From an uncultured Clostridia bacterium (GTDB lineage Bacteria; Bacillota; Clostridia; Oscillospirales; Ruminococcaceae): a DNA stretch of 7,371 nucleotides. Made by a program: the position numbers and the translations under genes. The notes beneath the pieces are model-generated. The model was not told the origin of the DNA. It ran no database searches and saw only the letters and a program-made list of their open reading frames with translations. Shown piece after piece: positions 1 through 4,465 of this stretch (positions are counted from its first letter, which is position 1; the number at the start of each line of letters is the position of its first letter). The stretch lies in the NCBI GenBank assembly GCA_937901465.1, contig CALGTU010000179.1, positions 1 through 7,371 on the forward strand, given 5' to 3'.

Positions 1-443
1 CCAAGCTTTTCAGCAGATTCAATTCCCTTTCTAAGAAGTGAAAAATCTGCTATGGGAGCGAATGTTCCCGGAAGGTTATACTGTTCCATAAAGTTAGAAT
101 CAGTTGAAGCGCCCGAGGCAAAAAGAATATCGCCAAGGTCAAGGTCATCAGCATAAGCCCCCGCCGAACCTATTCTTATAATGTTTTCTACTCCATAGAA
201 AGAATAGAGTTCATATGAATATATAGCGATTGAGGGAATACCCATTCCGCTTCCCTGAACAGAAATTTCCTTGCCGTTGTATTTTCCTGTAAAACCGAAC
301 ATATTTCTTGTGAAGTTATATTGTTTTACATCCGTAAGAAAATTATCGGCTATAAATTTCGCTCTTAAAGGATCTCCCGGCATAAGGACAGTTTTTGCAA
401 TTTCGCCTTCTTTAGCCTGAATGTGAGGTGTTGGGATTGCCAT
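1..443 (-). CDS. deoD: Purine nucleoside phosphorylase, DeoD type (5' part, runs off window)
   Basis: Cleaves purine (deoxy)ribonucleosides with phosphate to free base plus (deoxy)ribose-1-phosphate, in the cytoplasm, for purine salvage. About 147 codons are visible; the family is about 235 aa, so roughly the C-terminal third lies beyond base 1. The reading begins MAIPTPHIQAKEGEIAK and shows the phosphate-binding PGDPLRAK (G23, R27), the RNMFGFTG segment (R46), GSGMGIPS near 64-71, and IRIGSAGA (R90, S93). By alignment from memory to E. coli DeoD these match the His4, Gly20, Arg24, Arg43, Arg87 and Ser90 positions; E. coli Cys91 is Ala here. The ATG at 443-441 sits 7 nt from a strong TAAGGAGGAA site (460-451). 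It diverges from the MtaD-like deaminase gene, whose nucleoside product could be its substrate (inference). Family assignment is firm. Confidence 0.95.
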   Translation of the reverse strand, partial: MAIPTPHIQAKEGEIAKTVLMPGDPLRAKFIADNFLTDVKQYNFTRNMFGFTGKYNGKEISVQGSGMGIPSIAIYSYELYSFYGVENIIRIGSAGAYADDLDLGDILFASGASTDSNFMEQYNLPGTFAPIADFSLLRKGIESAEKL

Positions 444-479
444 AGTGTATTTCCTCCTTAAAAATATTTGTCATTAAAT

Positions 480-508
480 ATTTTATCATATTGTGAGTTT
501 CAAGTCAA
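480..508 (-). promoter_or_regulatory. Sigma-A type promoter for deoD
   Basis: On the minus strand, TTGACT (508-503), a 17-nt spacer, then TAAAAT (485-480), with TGA directly before the -10 box (extended -10). The predicted start near 473 leaves a leader of about 30 nt before the deoD ATG. Read by eye; no start site is known. Confidence 0.7.
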
Positions 509-511
509 ATA

Positions 512-540
512 TTGCAAAGAGGAATTCTCTGTGATATACT
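512..540 (+). promoter_or_regulatory. Sigma-A type promoter for the MtaD-like deaminase gene
   Basis: TTGCAA (512-517), a 17-nt spacer, then TATACT (535-540), again with TGA before the -10 box. The predicted start near 547 gives a very short leader of about 18 nt that just holds the ribosome binding site. Its -35 box is only 3 bp from the -35 box of the divergent deoD promoter. Confidence 0.75.
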
Positions 541-550
541 TTAAAATAAC

Positions 551-555
551 GGAGG
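551..555 (+). promoter_or_regulatory. Ribosome binding site that decides the deaminase start
   Basis: GGAGG, 9 nt before the ATG at 565. An in-frame TTG at 556 touches this site directly and so cannot be used efficiently. This moves the start to ATG 565 and removes three residues from the longest open frame. Confidence 0.85.
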
Positions 556-564
556 TTGAATCAC

Positions 565-1848
565 ATGAATATTCTTATTAAAAACGCACTCACAATATTT
601 TCAGAAGAAAATCATTATATAACTAAAAGAACAGATATTGCTGTAAAGGATGATATAATATACGCCATAGGCGAAATCCCTTCGGATTTTATTCCCGATG
701 AAACTATAAACGGTGAAAAATATCTCGCCTCAGCGGGACTTATAAACTGTCATACCCATAGCTATATGTCACTTTACAGAAACTACGCCGATGACCTTTC
801 TTTCAGTGACTGGCTTTTCGGAAAGATAGATCCTTTAGAAAATAAAACAACTCCCGATGATGCATATTATGGTTCGCTTTTATCATGTATTGAAATGATA
901 AAAACAGGAACAACAACCTTTACAGATATGCATATGTTCAAGAATATGACAGCCAGAGCTGCCGATGATGCAGGAATGAGAGCGGTTATTTCAAGAGGAC
1001 TTGTCGGTGAAGATGAAAACTTCGGGGGAGAAAAAAGACTTGACGAAGCTTTTGAAGAAATGGCAAATTATAAAAATAACAGCCGCATTTCTTTTATGCT
1101 CGCTCCCCACGCTATATATACATGCACAACCGATTATCTCAAAAAGATAACAGGTATTGCAATAGGAGAGAATATCCCTCTTAATATCCACCTTTCAGAA
1201 ACAAGATATGAAGTTTCTGAATCTCTTAAAAATTATGGAAAGACACCAACAGAATATCTTGATAGCATAGGCTTTTTCGAACAGAAAACCCTGGCCGCAC
1301 ATTGCGTTCATTTAACGGATAACGATATTGAAATTCTTGCAAAGAATAAAGTAAGCGTTGCCGCTAACCCTATCAGTAATTTGAAACTCGGAAACGGTTT
1401 TGCACCTATCCCAAAACTTATGGAAAAGGGTGTAAATATCTGTATAGGAACAGACAGTGCTGCTTCAAATAATTCACTCAATCTTTTCAGGGATATGAAC
1501 TATACAGCGCTTGTTCATAAGGGAGTCAACGAAGAAGCACAGTGTGTTTCAGCGGAAGAAGTTTACCGCTTCGCAACAAAAAATGGTGCGGATGCACTTT
1601 CACTTTATAATACGGGCGAACTTAAAGTCGGTAAAAAGGCAGATATTATTCTTCTTGATCTGAATTCACCTTCTTTAAATCCTTATAACAATCCCGTTTC
1701 AGCACTTTCATATTCAGTAAACGGAAGCGAAGTTGATACAGTTATCATAGACGGAAAAATTGTTATGAGAAAAAAACAGCTCCTCACAATAGATGAAGAA
1801 AAAGTTTACTATAATGTAAATAAAATCATGGAAAGACTTTCAAAGTAA
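565..1848 (+). CDS. mtaD: S-adenosylhomocysteine / 5'-methylthioadenosine deaminase (amidohydrolase, MtaD type)
   Basis: A 427-aa cytoplasmic metal-dependent amidohydrolase that converts the adenine of SAH, MTA or adenosine to hypoxanthine, releasing ammonia. The N-terminal strands precede the barrel motif NCHTHS (H63, H65); then GTTTFTDMH (115-123), APHAIYT (H182), HLSET (H209, E212), AAHCVHL (H246) and GTDSAASNNSLNLF (D297). Against Thermotoga TM0936, recalled from memory, these match metal ligands His55, His57, His200 and Asp279, catalytic Glu203 and His228, and substrate residues Arg148 (here R158) and His173. Length is slightly above TM0936 (406 aa). The small C-terminal beta domain (KVGKKADIILLDL onward) is intact. 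It diverges from deoD, so deamination followed by phosphorolysis is a plausible joint salvage route. The exact preferred substrate (SAH, MTA or adenosine) cannot be read from sequence. Confidence 0.9.
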   Translation: MNILIKNALTIFSEENHYITKRTDIAVKDDIIYAIGEIPSDFIPDETINGEKYLASAGLINCHTHSYMSLYRNYADDLSFSDWLFGKIDPLENKTTPDDAYYGSLLSCIEMIKTGTTTFTDMHMFKNMTARAADDAGMRAVISRGLVGEDENFGGEKRLDEAFEEMANYKNNSRISFMLAPHAIYTCTTDYLKKITGIAIGENIPLNIHLSETRYEVSESLKNYGKTPTEYLDSIGFFEQKTLAAHCVHLTDNDIEILAKNKVSVAANPISNLKLGNGFAPIPKLMEKGVNICIGTDSAASNNSLNLFRDMNYTALVHKGVNEEAQCVSAEEVYRFATKNGADALSLYNTGELKVGKKADIILLDLNSPSLNPYNNPVSALSYSVNGSEVDTVIIDGKIVMRKKQLLTIDEEKVYYNVNKIMERLSK

Positions 1849-1852
1849 ATAA

Positions 1853-1882
1853 AAATCCCACCTTGATAAAAAGGTGGGATTT
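1853..1882. terminator. Bidirectional factor-independent terminator between convergent genes
   Basis: A perfect 12-bp stem (1853-1864 with 1871-1882; core TCCCACCTT) around a 6-nt loop. The minus-strand side is followed by a run of five Ts (TTTTTATTTAC), so it fits the ferredoxin transcript best. On the plus strand the tail is weaker (TTTCTGTTT), but it is the only hairpin after the deaminase stop, 4 nt away. Confidence 0.9.
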
Positions 1883-1902
1883 CTGTTTACTTGTTTTAAA
1901 AG

Positions 1903-2073
1903 TTACGCTTCAACAGGAGCGTTTACAGGACAAGAACCTGCACAAGCGCCGCATGAAATGCAAGCAGCTTCGTCGATTACGTATTTTCCGTCGCCTTCCT
2001 TGATAGCGTCAACGGGGCAATCAGCAGCACAAGCGCCACATGAAATGCAATCATCAGTAATTTTGTATGCCAT
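1903..2073 (-). CDS. Clostridial-type 2[4Fe-4S] ferredoxin
   Basis: A 56-aa soluble low-potential electron carrier for fermentative redox enzymes such as pyruvate:ferredoxin oxidoreductase and hydrogenase (family knowledge). It has two CxxCxxCxxxCP motifs: cysteines 9, 12, 15 and 48 should bind one cluster, and 38, 41, 44 and 19 the other, in the usual crossed pattern. Length and the MAYKITDDCISCGAC start match classical clostridial ferredoxin (55 aa). The start is ATG 2073-2071, 7 nt from TAAGGAGGTG (2090-2081); a longer frame reaching 2124 would run through that site and add a non-homologous N-terminus. It is monocistronic, with its own promoter and the shared terminator downstream. The two cluster motifs are still nearly identical at DNA level (22 of 23 bases). 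Confidence 0.97.
   Translation of the reverse strand: MAYKITDDCISCGACAADCPVDAIKEGDGKYVIDEAACISCGACAGSCPVNAPVEA
1940..2049. repeat. Internal direct repeat inside the ferredoxin gene
   Basis: Two 23-bp copies, 1940-1962 and 2027-2049, differ at one base (G1951 versus A2038) and are offset by 87 bp, which is 29 codons. They encode the CISCGAC of each cluster motif. The flanking codons of the two half-domains have diverged normally. Confidence 0.9.
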
Positions 2074-2101
2074 CTTAAAGCACCTCCTTAAGAATATAAC
2101 A

Positions 2102-2119
2102 ACGAAAGATGTCTTTCGT
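2102..2119. promoter_or_regulatory. Palindrome in the ferredoxin leader
   Basis: ACGAAAGA and TCTTTCGT form 8-bp arms around a 2-bp centre. It spans about +6 to +23 of the predicted ferredoxin transcript and ends 11 bp before the ribosome binding site. It could be a 5' stabilising hairpin or an operator just downstream of the start site; sequence alone does not decide. Confidence 0.55.
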
Positions 2120-2130
2120 GCCATAACGAC

Positions 2131-2158
2131 ATTATAACATATTTTCAGAAAAAATCAA
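2131..2158 (-). promoter_or_regulatory. Sigma-A type promoter for the ferredoxin gene
   Basis: On the minus strand, TTGATT (2158-2153), a 16-nt spacer, then a perfect TATAAT (2136-2131) preceded by TGT (extended -10). The predicted start near 2124 gives a leader of about 51 nt. Confidence 0.8.
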
Positions 2159-2198
2159 GTACTTTTTCGGCTAAGATTTAAACTGTATATAAAAACTA

Positions 2199-2223
2199 AA
2201 ACCTCTCTTTAAAAGAGAGGTTT
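2199..2223 (-). terminator. Terminator of the GT8 glycosyltransferase gene
   Basis: AAACCTCTC (2199-2207) pairs with GAGAGGTTT (2215-2223) around a short AT loop. On the minus strand the stem is followed by TTTTAGTTTTTATA. It lies 25 nt past the stop codon and upstream of the ferredoxin promoter, so it isolates the two units. Confidence 0.88.
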
Positions 2224-2248
2224 CAAATTTATAAATATAGGATAAGAA

Positions 2249-3226
2249 TCAATAACCCAATTCAGTAAGAAGATTATCTGTAATCATTGCATATTCATGC
2301 CATAAATAATACCATTCAGCCTGACCGATTTTCAGTTCTGAGATATTATGTAATTCCTCTTTTTTCTGGAATCTTTCTGTAAATATAGGATATTCCACTC
2401 TCCATGGCTTGAGACCACCTGCAAAATGGATTACCGAAGGGGTATAATCTGGTTTTCTATTCATTCCGTCATAATACCACATGCAGAAATTATAAGGCAT
2501 ATACCATATGTTTCTTATTTCGTTATAACGATATGCTTTCATATCGCCGGCAAATGCTATTGATAATAACCCCTGGTCACCCCAGTATATATTGTGATTG
2601 TCACTACCGAATGAATTAACCAGAACACTTGTTACATAAAGATAATCGTTTATAGTCAGACCGTCTTCACGCATTTTCTTCAGATTCATGATATATGAGC
2701 CTGAATTGAACAAGCCTCTTGCTATGCCTGCGAAATTTTCGGTCTGCAAGTCGCTTTGTTCAAATAAAACATTAGTGTTGTTCTGAGTTTTGTATCTTGC
2801 TGATTGTACTATAAGTGATTTTCCTTCAAAATCATCATTATAATATTTAGAAATATCATTTGCAACAATCACATCGCCTGCATCAAGATACATAGCGCGA
2901 TCAACATTTTCAAATTCTTTGAAAAGATGGGCACAGAATGAGAAATATGCTTCTCCTACCCAACCACCACCGTATTTTCCTAATTCATCATATAATTCTG
3001 CATCGGGAATAATGATGTTGTGAAATGTTATATTTTTCAGTTTGTTGCAGAGAGCAGTCAGCATTTCAAACTTATCATCATATGTTTTACGTGTGATAAC
3101 GTAAAAATCGGTATGTGCATCTTTAAGGTTACGAGATATGGAATAAATCAATATAGAAAGTTGGTCAAGTAATCTCCCGTCACAAGACGTCATTATATGA
3201 TAATTTGGCCTTATATGTGCTTTCAT
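2249..3226 (-). CDS. GT8-family glycosyltransferase
   Basis: A 325-aa predicted retaining glycosyltransferase of the GT-A fold (the LgtC/glycogenin/RfaJ-like group), probably using a UDP-sugar to modify a surface glycan; acceptor and sugar are unknown. Supporting features: an N-terminal Rossmann-like strand with YHIMTSCD (9-16) and LSILIYSISRNL (23-34); the metal-binding region YLDAGDVIV (113-121), where D115 and D118 are spaced by two residues rather than the usual one; the FNSGSYIMNLKKMR segment (173-186); WGDQG (215-219); and HFAGGLKPW (267-275), the typical second metal/diphosphate histidine motif of GT8. There is no signal peptide or membrane segment, so it acts in the cytoplasm. The start ATG 3226-3224 has AGGGGTGA (3240-3233) 6 nt upstream. 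It lies alone between the L13-S9 operon terminator and ferredoxin. I find no clear promoter, so weak transcription or read-through from rpsI is possible. Confidence 0.85.
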   Translation of the reverse strand: MKAHIRPNYHIMTSCDGRLLDQLSILIYSISRNLKDAHTDFYVITRKTYDDKFEMLTALCNKLKNITFHNIIIPDAELYDELGKYGGGWVGEAYFSFCAHLFKEFENVDRAMYLDAGDVIVANDISKYYNDDFEGKSLIVQSARYKTQNNTNVLFEQSDLQTENFAGIARGLFNSGSYIMNLKKMREDGLTINDYLYVTSVLVNSFGSDNHNIYWGDQGLLSIAFAGDMKAYRYNEIRNIWYMPYNFCMWYYDGMNRKPDYTPSVIHFAGGLKPWRVEYPIFTERFQKKEELHNISELKIGQAEWYYLWHEYAMITDNLLTELGY

Positions 3227-3267
3227 ATATTATCACCCCTGTCAAATATTTATAAGTTTATTTTCAA

Positions 3268-3299
3268 AAACCCCAGAAGCCATAAGGCATCTGGGGTTT
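3268..3299 (-). terminator. Terminator of the rplM-rpsI operon
   Basis: AAACCCCAGA (3268-3277) pairs perfectly with TCTGGGGTTT (3290-3299), extended after a mismatch by GCC/GGC (3279-3281 with 3286-3288) and an ATAA loop. On the minus strand it is followed by five Ts. It lies 33 nt past the rpsI stop. Confidence 0.92.
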
Positions 3300-3332
3300 G
3301 ACTTCTTGTAAAATATAATTCCAGAAATACAA

Positions 3333-3734
3333 TTATCTCTTTGAGAACTGAGGTGCACGACGAGCAGCCTTGAGACCGTATTTCTTTCTTTCCTTCATTC
3401 TGGGGTCTCTTGTAAGGAAGCCTTCCTTCTTGAGAGCGGGACGAAGTTCGGGGTTGAATACGAGAAGTGCTCTTGAAATACCGTGACGGATAGCACCTGC
3501 CTGACCTGTAACGCCGCCGCCTGCAACTGTGCAAACGATGTCGAACTTGTCAGTTGTTTCTGTAACAGCGAGAGGCTGTCTAACGATGAGCTTGAGTGTT
3601 TCAAGACCAAAGTAATCGTCAATGTTTCTGCCGTTGATTGTGATGTTGCCTGTACCCTTGTACATTCTTACTCTTGCAACTGAGTGCTTTCTTCTACCTG
3701 TGCCGTAGCAATATTTTTCTTTTGATTCGTACAT
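3333..3734 (-). CDS. rpsI: Small ribosomal subunit protein uS9
   Basis: A 133-aa basic protein of the 30S head whose C-terminal tail reaches the P-site tRNA. It shows the conserved GTGRRKHSVARVRM near the N-terminus (11-24), the VRQPL stretch, VAGGGVTGQAGAIRHGISRAL in the middle, and the diagnostic tail KAARRAPQFSKR ending in SKR. Length fits bacterial S9 (about 130 aa). The start is ATG 3734-3732; a longer frame from GTG 3743 would begin inside the Shine-Dalgarno AAGGAGGG and is rejected. It is 14 nt downstream of rplM, and its ribosome binding site overlaps the rplM stop codon, which suggests coupled translation. The same gene pair and order is standard across bacteria. Confidence 0.98.
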   Translation of the reverse strand: MYESKEKYCYGTGRRKHSVARVRMYKGTGNITINGRNIDDYFGLETLKLIVRQPLAVTETTDKFDIVCTVAGGGVTGQAGAIRHGISRALLVFNPELRPALKKEGFLTRDPRMKERKKYGLKAARRAPQFSKR

Positions 3735-3742
3735 TCTAAGCA

Positions 3743-3750
3743 CCCTCCTT
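3743..3750 (-). promoter_or_regulatory. rpsI ribosome binding site overlapping the rplM stop codon
   Basis: On the minus strand the TAA stop of rplM (3751-3749) is itself the beginning of TAAGGAGGGTG. A ribosome terminating on L13 therefore sits on the S9 initiation signal, the arrangement expected for balanced output of the two proteins. Confidence 0.85.
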
Positions 3751-4177
3751 ATACATTATAAACTTCAGGCTTCTGAGCAGCGTTGTTGTGTTCAGCACCT
3801 CTGTAAACTCTGAGACGCTTAGCAGCGTTTCTGCCGAGAGTGTTGTGAGGGAGCATGCCTTCGATAGCAACTGTCATTGCTCTTTCAGGTTCTTCAGCCA
3901 TGAGCTTTGAGTATTTGATTTCTTTGAGACCGCCGATCCAGCCTGTGTGCCACTGAAGTTTTTTCTGTTCAAGCTTCTTACCTGTGAGAACAGCCTTTTC
4001 AGCGTTGATGATGATTACGTGGTCACCGCAATCAGCGTTAGGTGTAAATGTAGGCTTGTGCTTACCTCTGAGAAGAACAGCTGCCTGAGCTGCAACTCTA
4101 CCGAGGGGCTTGCCTGCTGCATCTAAGATGTACCATTTGCGAGTAATGTTTCCCGCATTTGCCATAAATGTAGACAT
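3749..4177 (-). CDS. rplM: Large ribosomal subunit protein uL13
   Basis: A 142-aa 50S protein that acts early in large-subunit assembly by binding 23S rRNA. Conserved elements: RKWYILDAAGKPLGRVA near 14-30, LLRGKHKPTFTPN, CGDHVIIINAEK, LTGKK, the HTGWIGGLK loop, and the L13 signature GMLPHNTLGRNAAKRLRVY with a final HNNAAQKPE. Length equals E. coli L13 (142 aa). The start is ATG 4177-4175 with GGAGG (4190-4186) 8 nt upstream. An upstream in-frame ATG overlaps that GGAGG, and an open frame reaching 4303 would cross the promoter, so both longer versions are rejected. It is first gene of the rplM-rpsI operon behind a consensus promoter. The leader is long and foldable, consistent with L13 feedback control (inference). 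Confidence 0.98.
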   Translation of the reverse strand: MSTFMANAGNITRKWYILDAAGKPLGRVAAQAAVLLRGKHKPTFTPNADCGDHVIIINAEKAVLTGKKLEQKKLQWHTGWIGGLKEIKYSKLMAEEPERAMTVAIEGMLPHNTLGRNAAKRLRVYRGAEHNNAAQKPEVYNV

Positions 4178-4268
4178 ATTTAATTCCTCCATAATATTTC
4201 TTATCGGGAAGTAATTCTCGCAAGTCCCCCACGATTTACAATAGGGGAGAATATTTCCTCGACACGCA
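4178..4268 (-). ncRNA. Structured 5' leader of rplM, candidate L13 autoregulatory element
   Basis: About 91 nt lie between the predicted start site and the rplM ATG. On the minus strand ATTCTC (4252-4247) pairs with GAGAAT (4219-4214), closed outside by GGAA/TTCC (4258-4255 with 4210-4207) across a 2x3 internal loop, and extended inside by CCC with the G-run (4246-4244 with 4230-4226) around a 13-nt loop. The helix ends shortly before the ribosome binding site. Low-GC Gram-positives are known to carry L13 leader RNAs; whether this one fits that covariance model I cannot test here. Confidence 0.55.
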
Positions 4269-4274
4269 AAAATT

Positions 4275-4303
4275 ATTATACACAAAGAAAAACCCTGTGT
4301 CAA
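4275..4303 (-). promoter_or_regulatory. Consensus sigma-A promoter of rplM-rpsI
   Basis: On the minus strand, TTGACA (4303-4298), exactly 17 nt, then TATAAT (4280-4275): a perfect match to both boxes. The predicted start is near 4268. A- and T-rich tracts directly upstream (about 4304-4340) could act as an UP element, as is usual for ribosomal genes. Strength fits a highly expressed operon. Confidence 0.93.
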
Positions 4304-4426
4304 TAGGTAAAATGCCGAATTTTTAAAATATATCCTTAAATCTCTTGTTTTCTCTCTGTTTTACTCTTTTTCTCTCGTGTTCTCTTTCGTCATTTCATTT
4401 TTTGCAATTTTGTATAAATGCACAAA
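4304..4426. other. Non-coding spacer with a pyrimidine-rich tract upstream of the rplM promoter
   Basis: No gene is supported here. From about 4339 to 4400 the plus strand is almost all C and T in irregular TCTC/TGTTTT units, so the minus strand is purine-rich just upstream of the rplM promoter. Frames crossing it lack a ribosome binding site and any family resemblance. It separates the PAS-GGDEF terminator from the rplM promoter. Confidence 0.7.
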
Positions 4427-4461
4427 AAACTCACCGAAAGGAGTTCCTCTTCGGTGAGTTT
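4427..4461 (-). terminator. Terminator of the PAS-GGDEF gene
   Basis: AAACTCACCGAA (4427-4438) pairs perfectly with TTCGGTGAGTTT (4450-4461), and AGG/CCT (4439-4441 with 4446-4448) extends it after a bulged base. On the minus strand it is followed by TTTTTTGTG. The stop codon is only 4 nt upstream of the stem. Confidence 0.93.
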
Positions 4462-4465
4462 AGCA

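Noticed and set aside
462..513. Repeated AAATATTT / CAAATATT words between deoD and the deaminase gene (462-469, 476-483, 506-513) as a possible operator
   Set aside because: The words are pure A/T apart from one base, irregularly spaced, and expected by chance in such AT-rich sequence.
556..564. Three-residue longer start (TTG 556) for the deaminase
   Set aside because: The TTG directly abuts GGAGG 551-555, leaving no spacing; ATG 565 is 9 nt away.
2074..2124. N-terminal extension of the ferredoxin to base 2124
   Set aside because: It runs through the ribosome binding site and the leader palindrome, begins at the predicted transcription start, and no such extension occurs in the family.
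1874..2137. Plus-strand open frame opposite the ferredoxin gene
   Set aside because: Its repetitive GQxxAQAPHEMQ pattern is simply the antisense of the duplicated cluster motif; it has no ribosome binding site or family resemblance.
3227..3267. Promoter for the GT8 gene from TATAAA (about 3249) or TTGACA (3238-3243) on the minus strand
   Set aside because: TATAAA has no acceptable -35 at 16-18 nt, and TTGACA would place its -10 box inside the coding region.
4178..4303. 42-residue N-terminal extension of L13
   Set aside because: It would be encoded by the promoter and leader; L13 from ATG 4177 already has the full family length of 142 aa.
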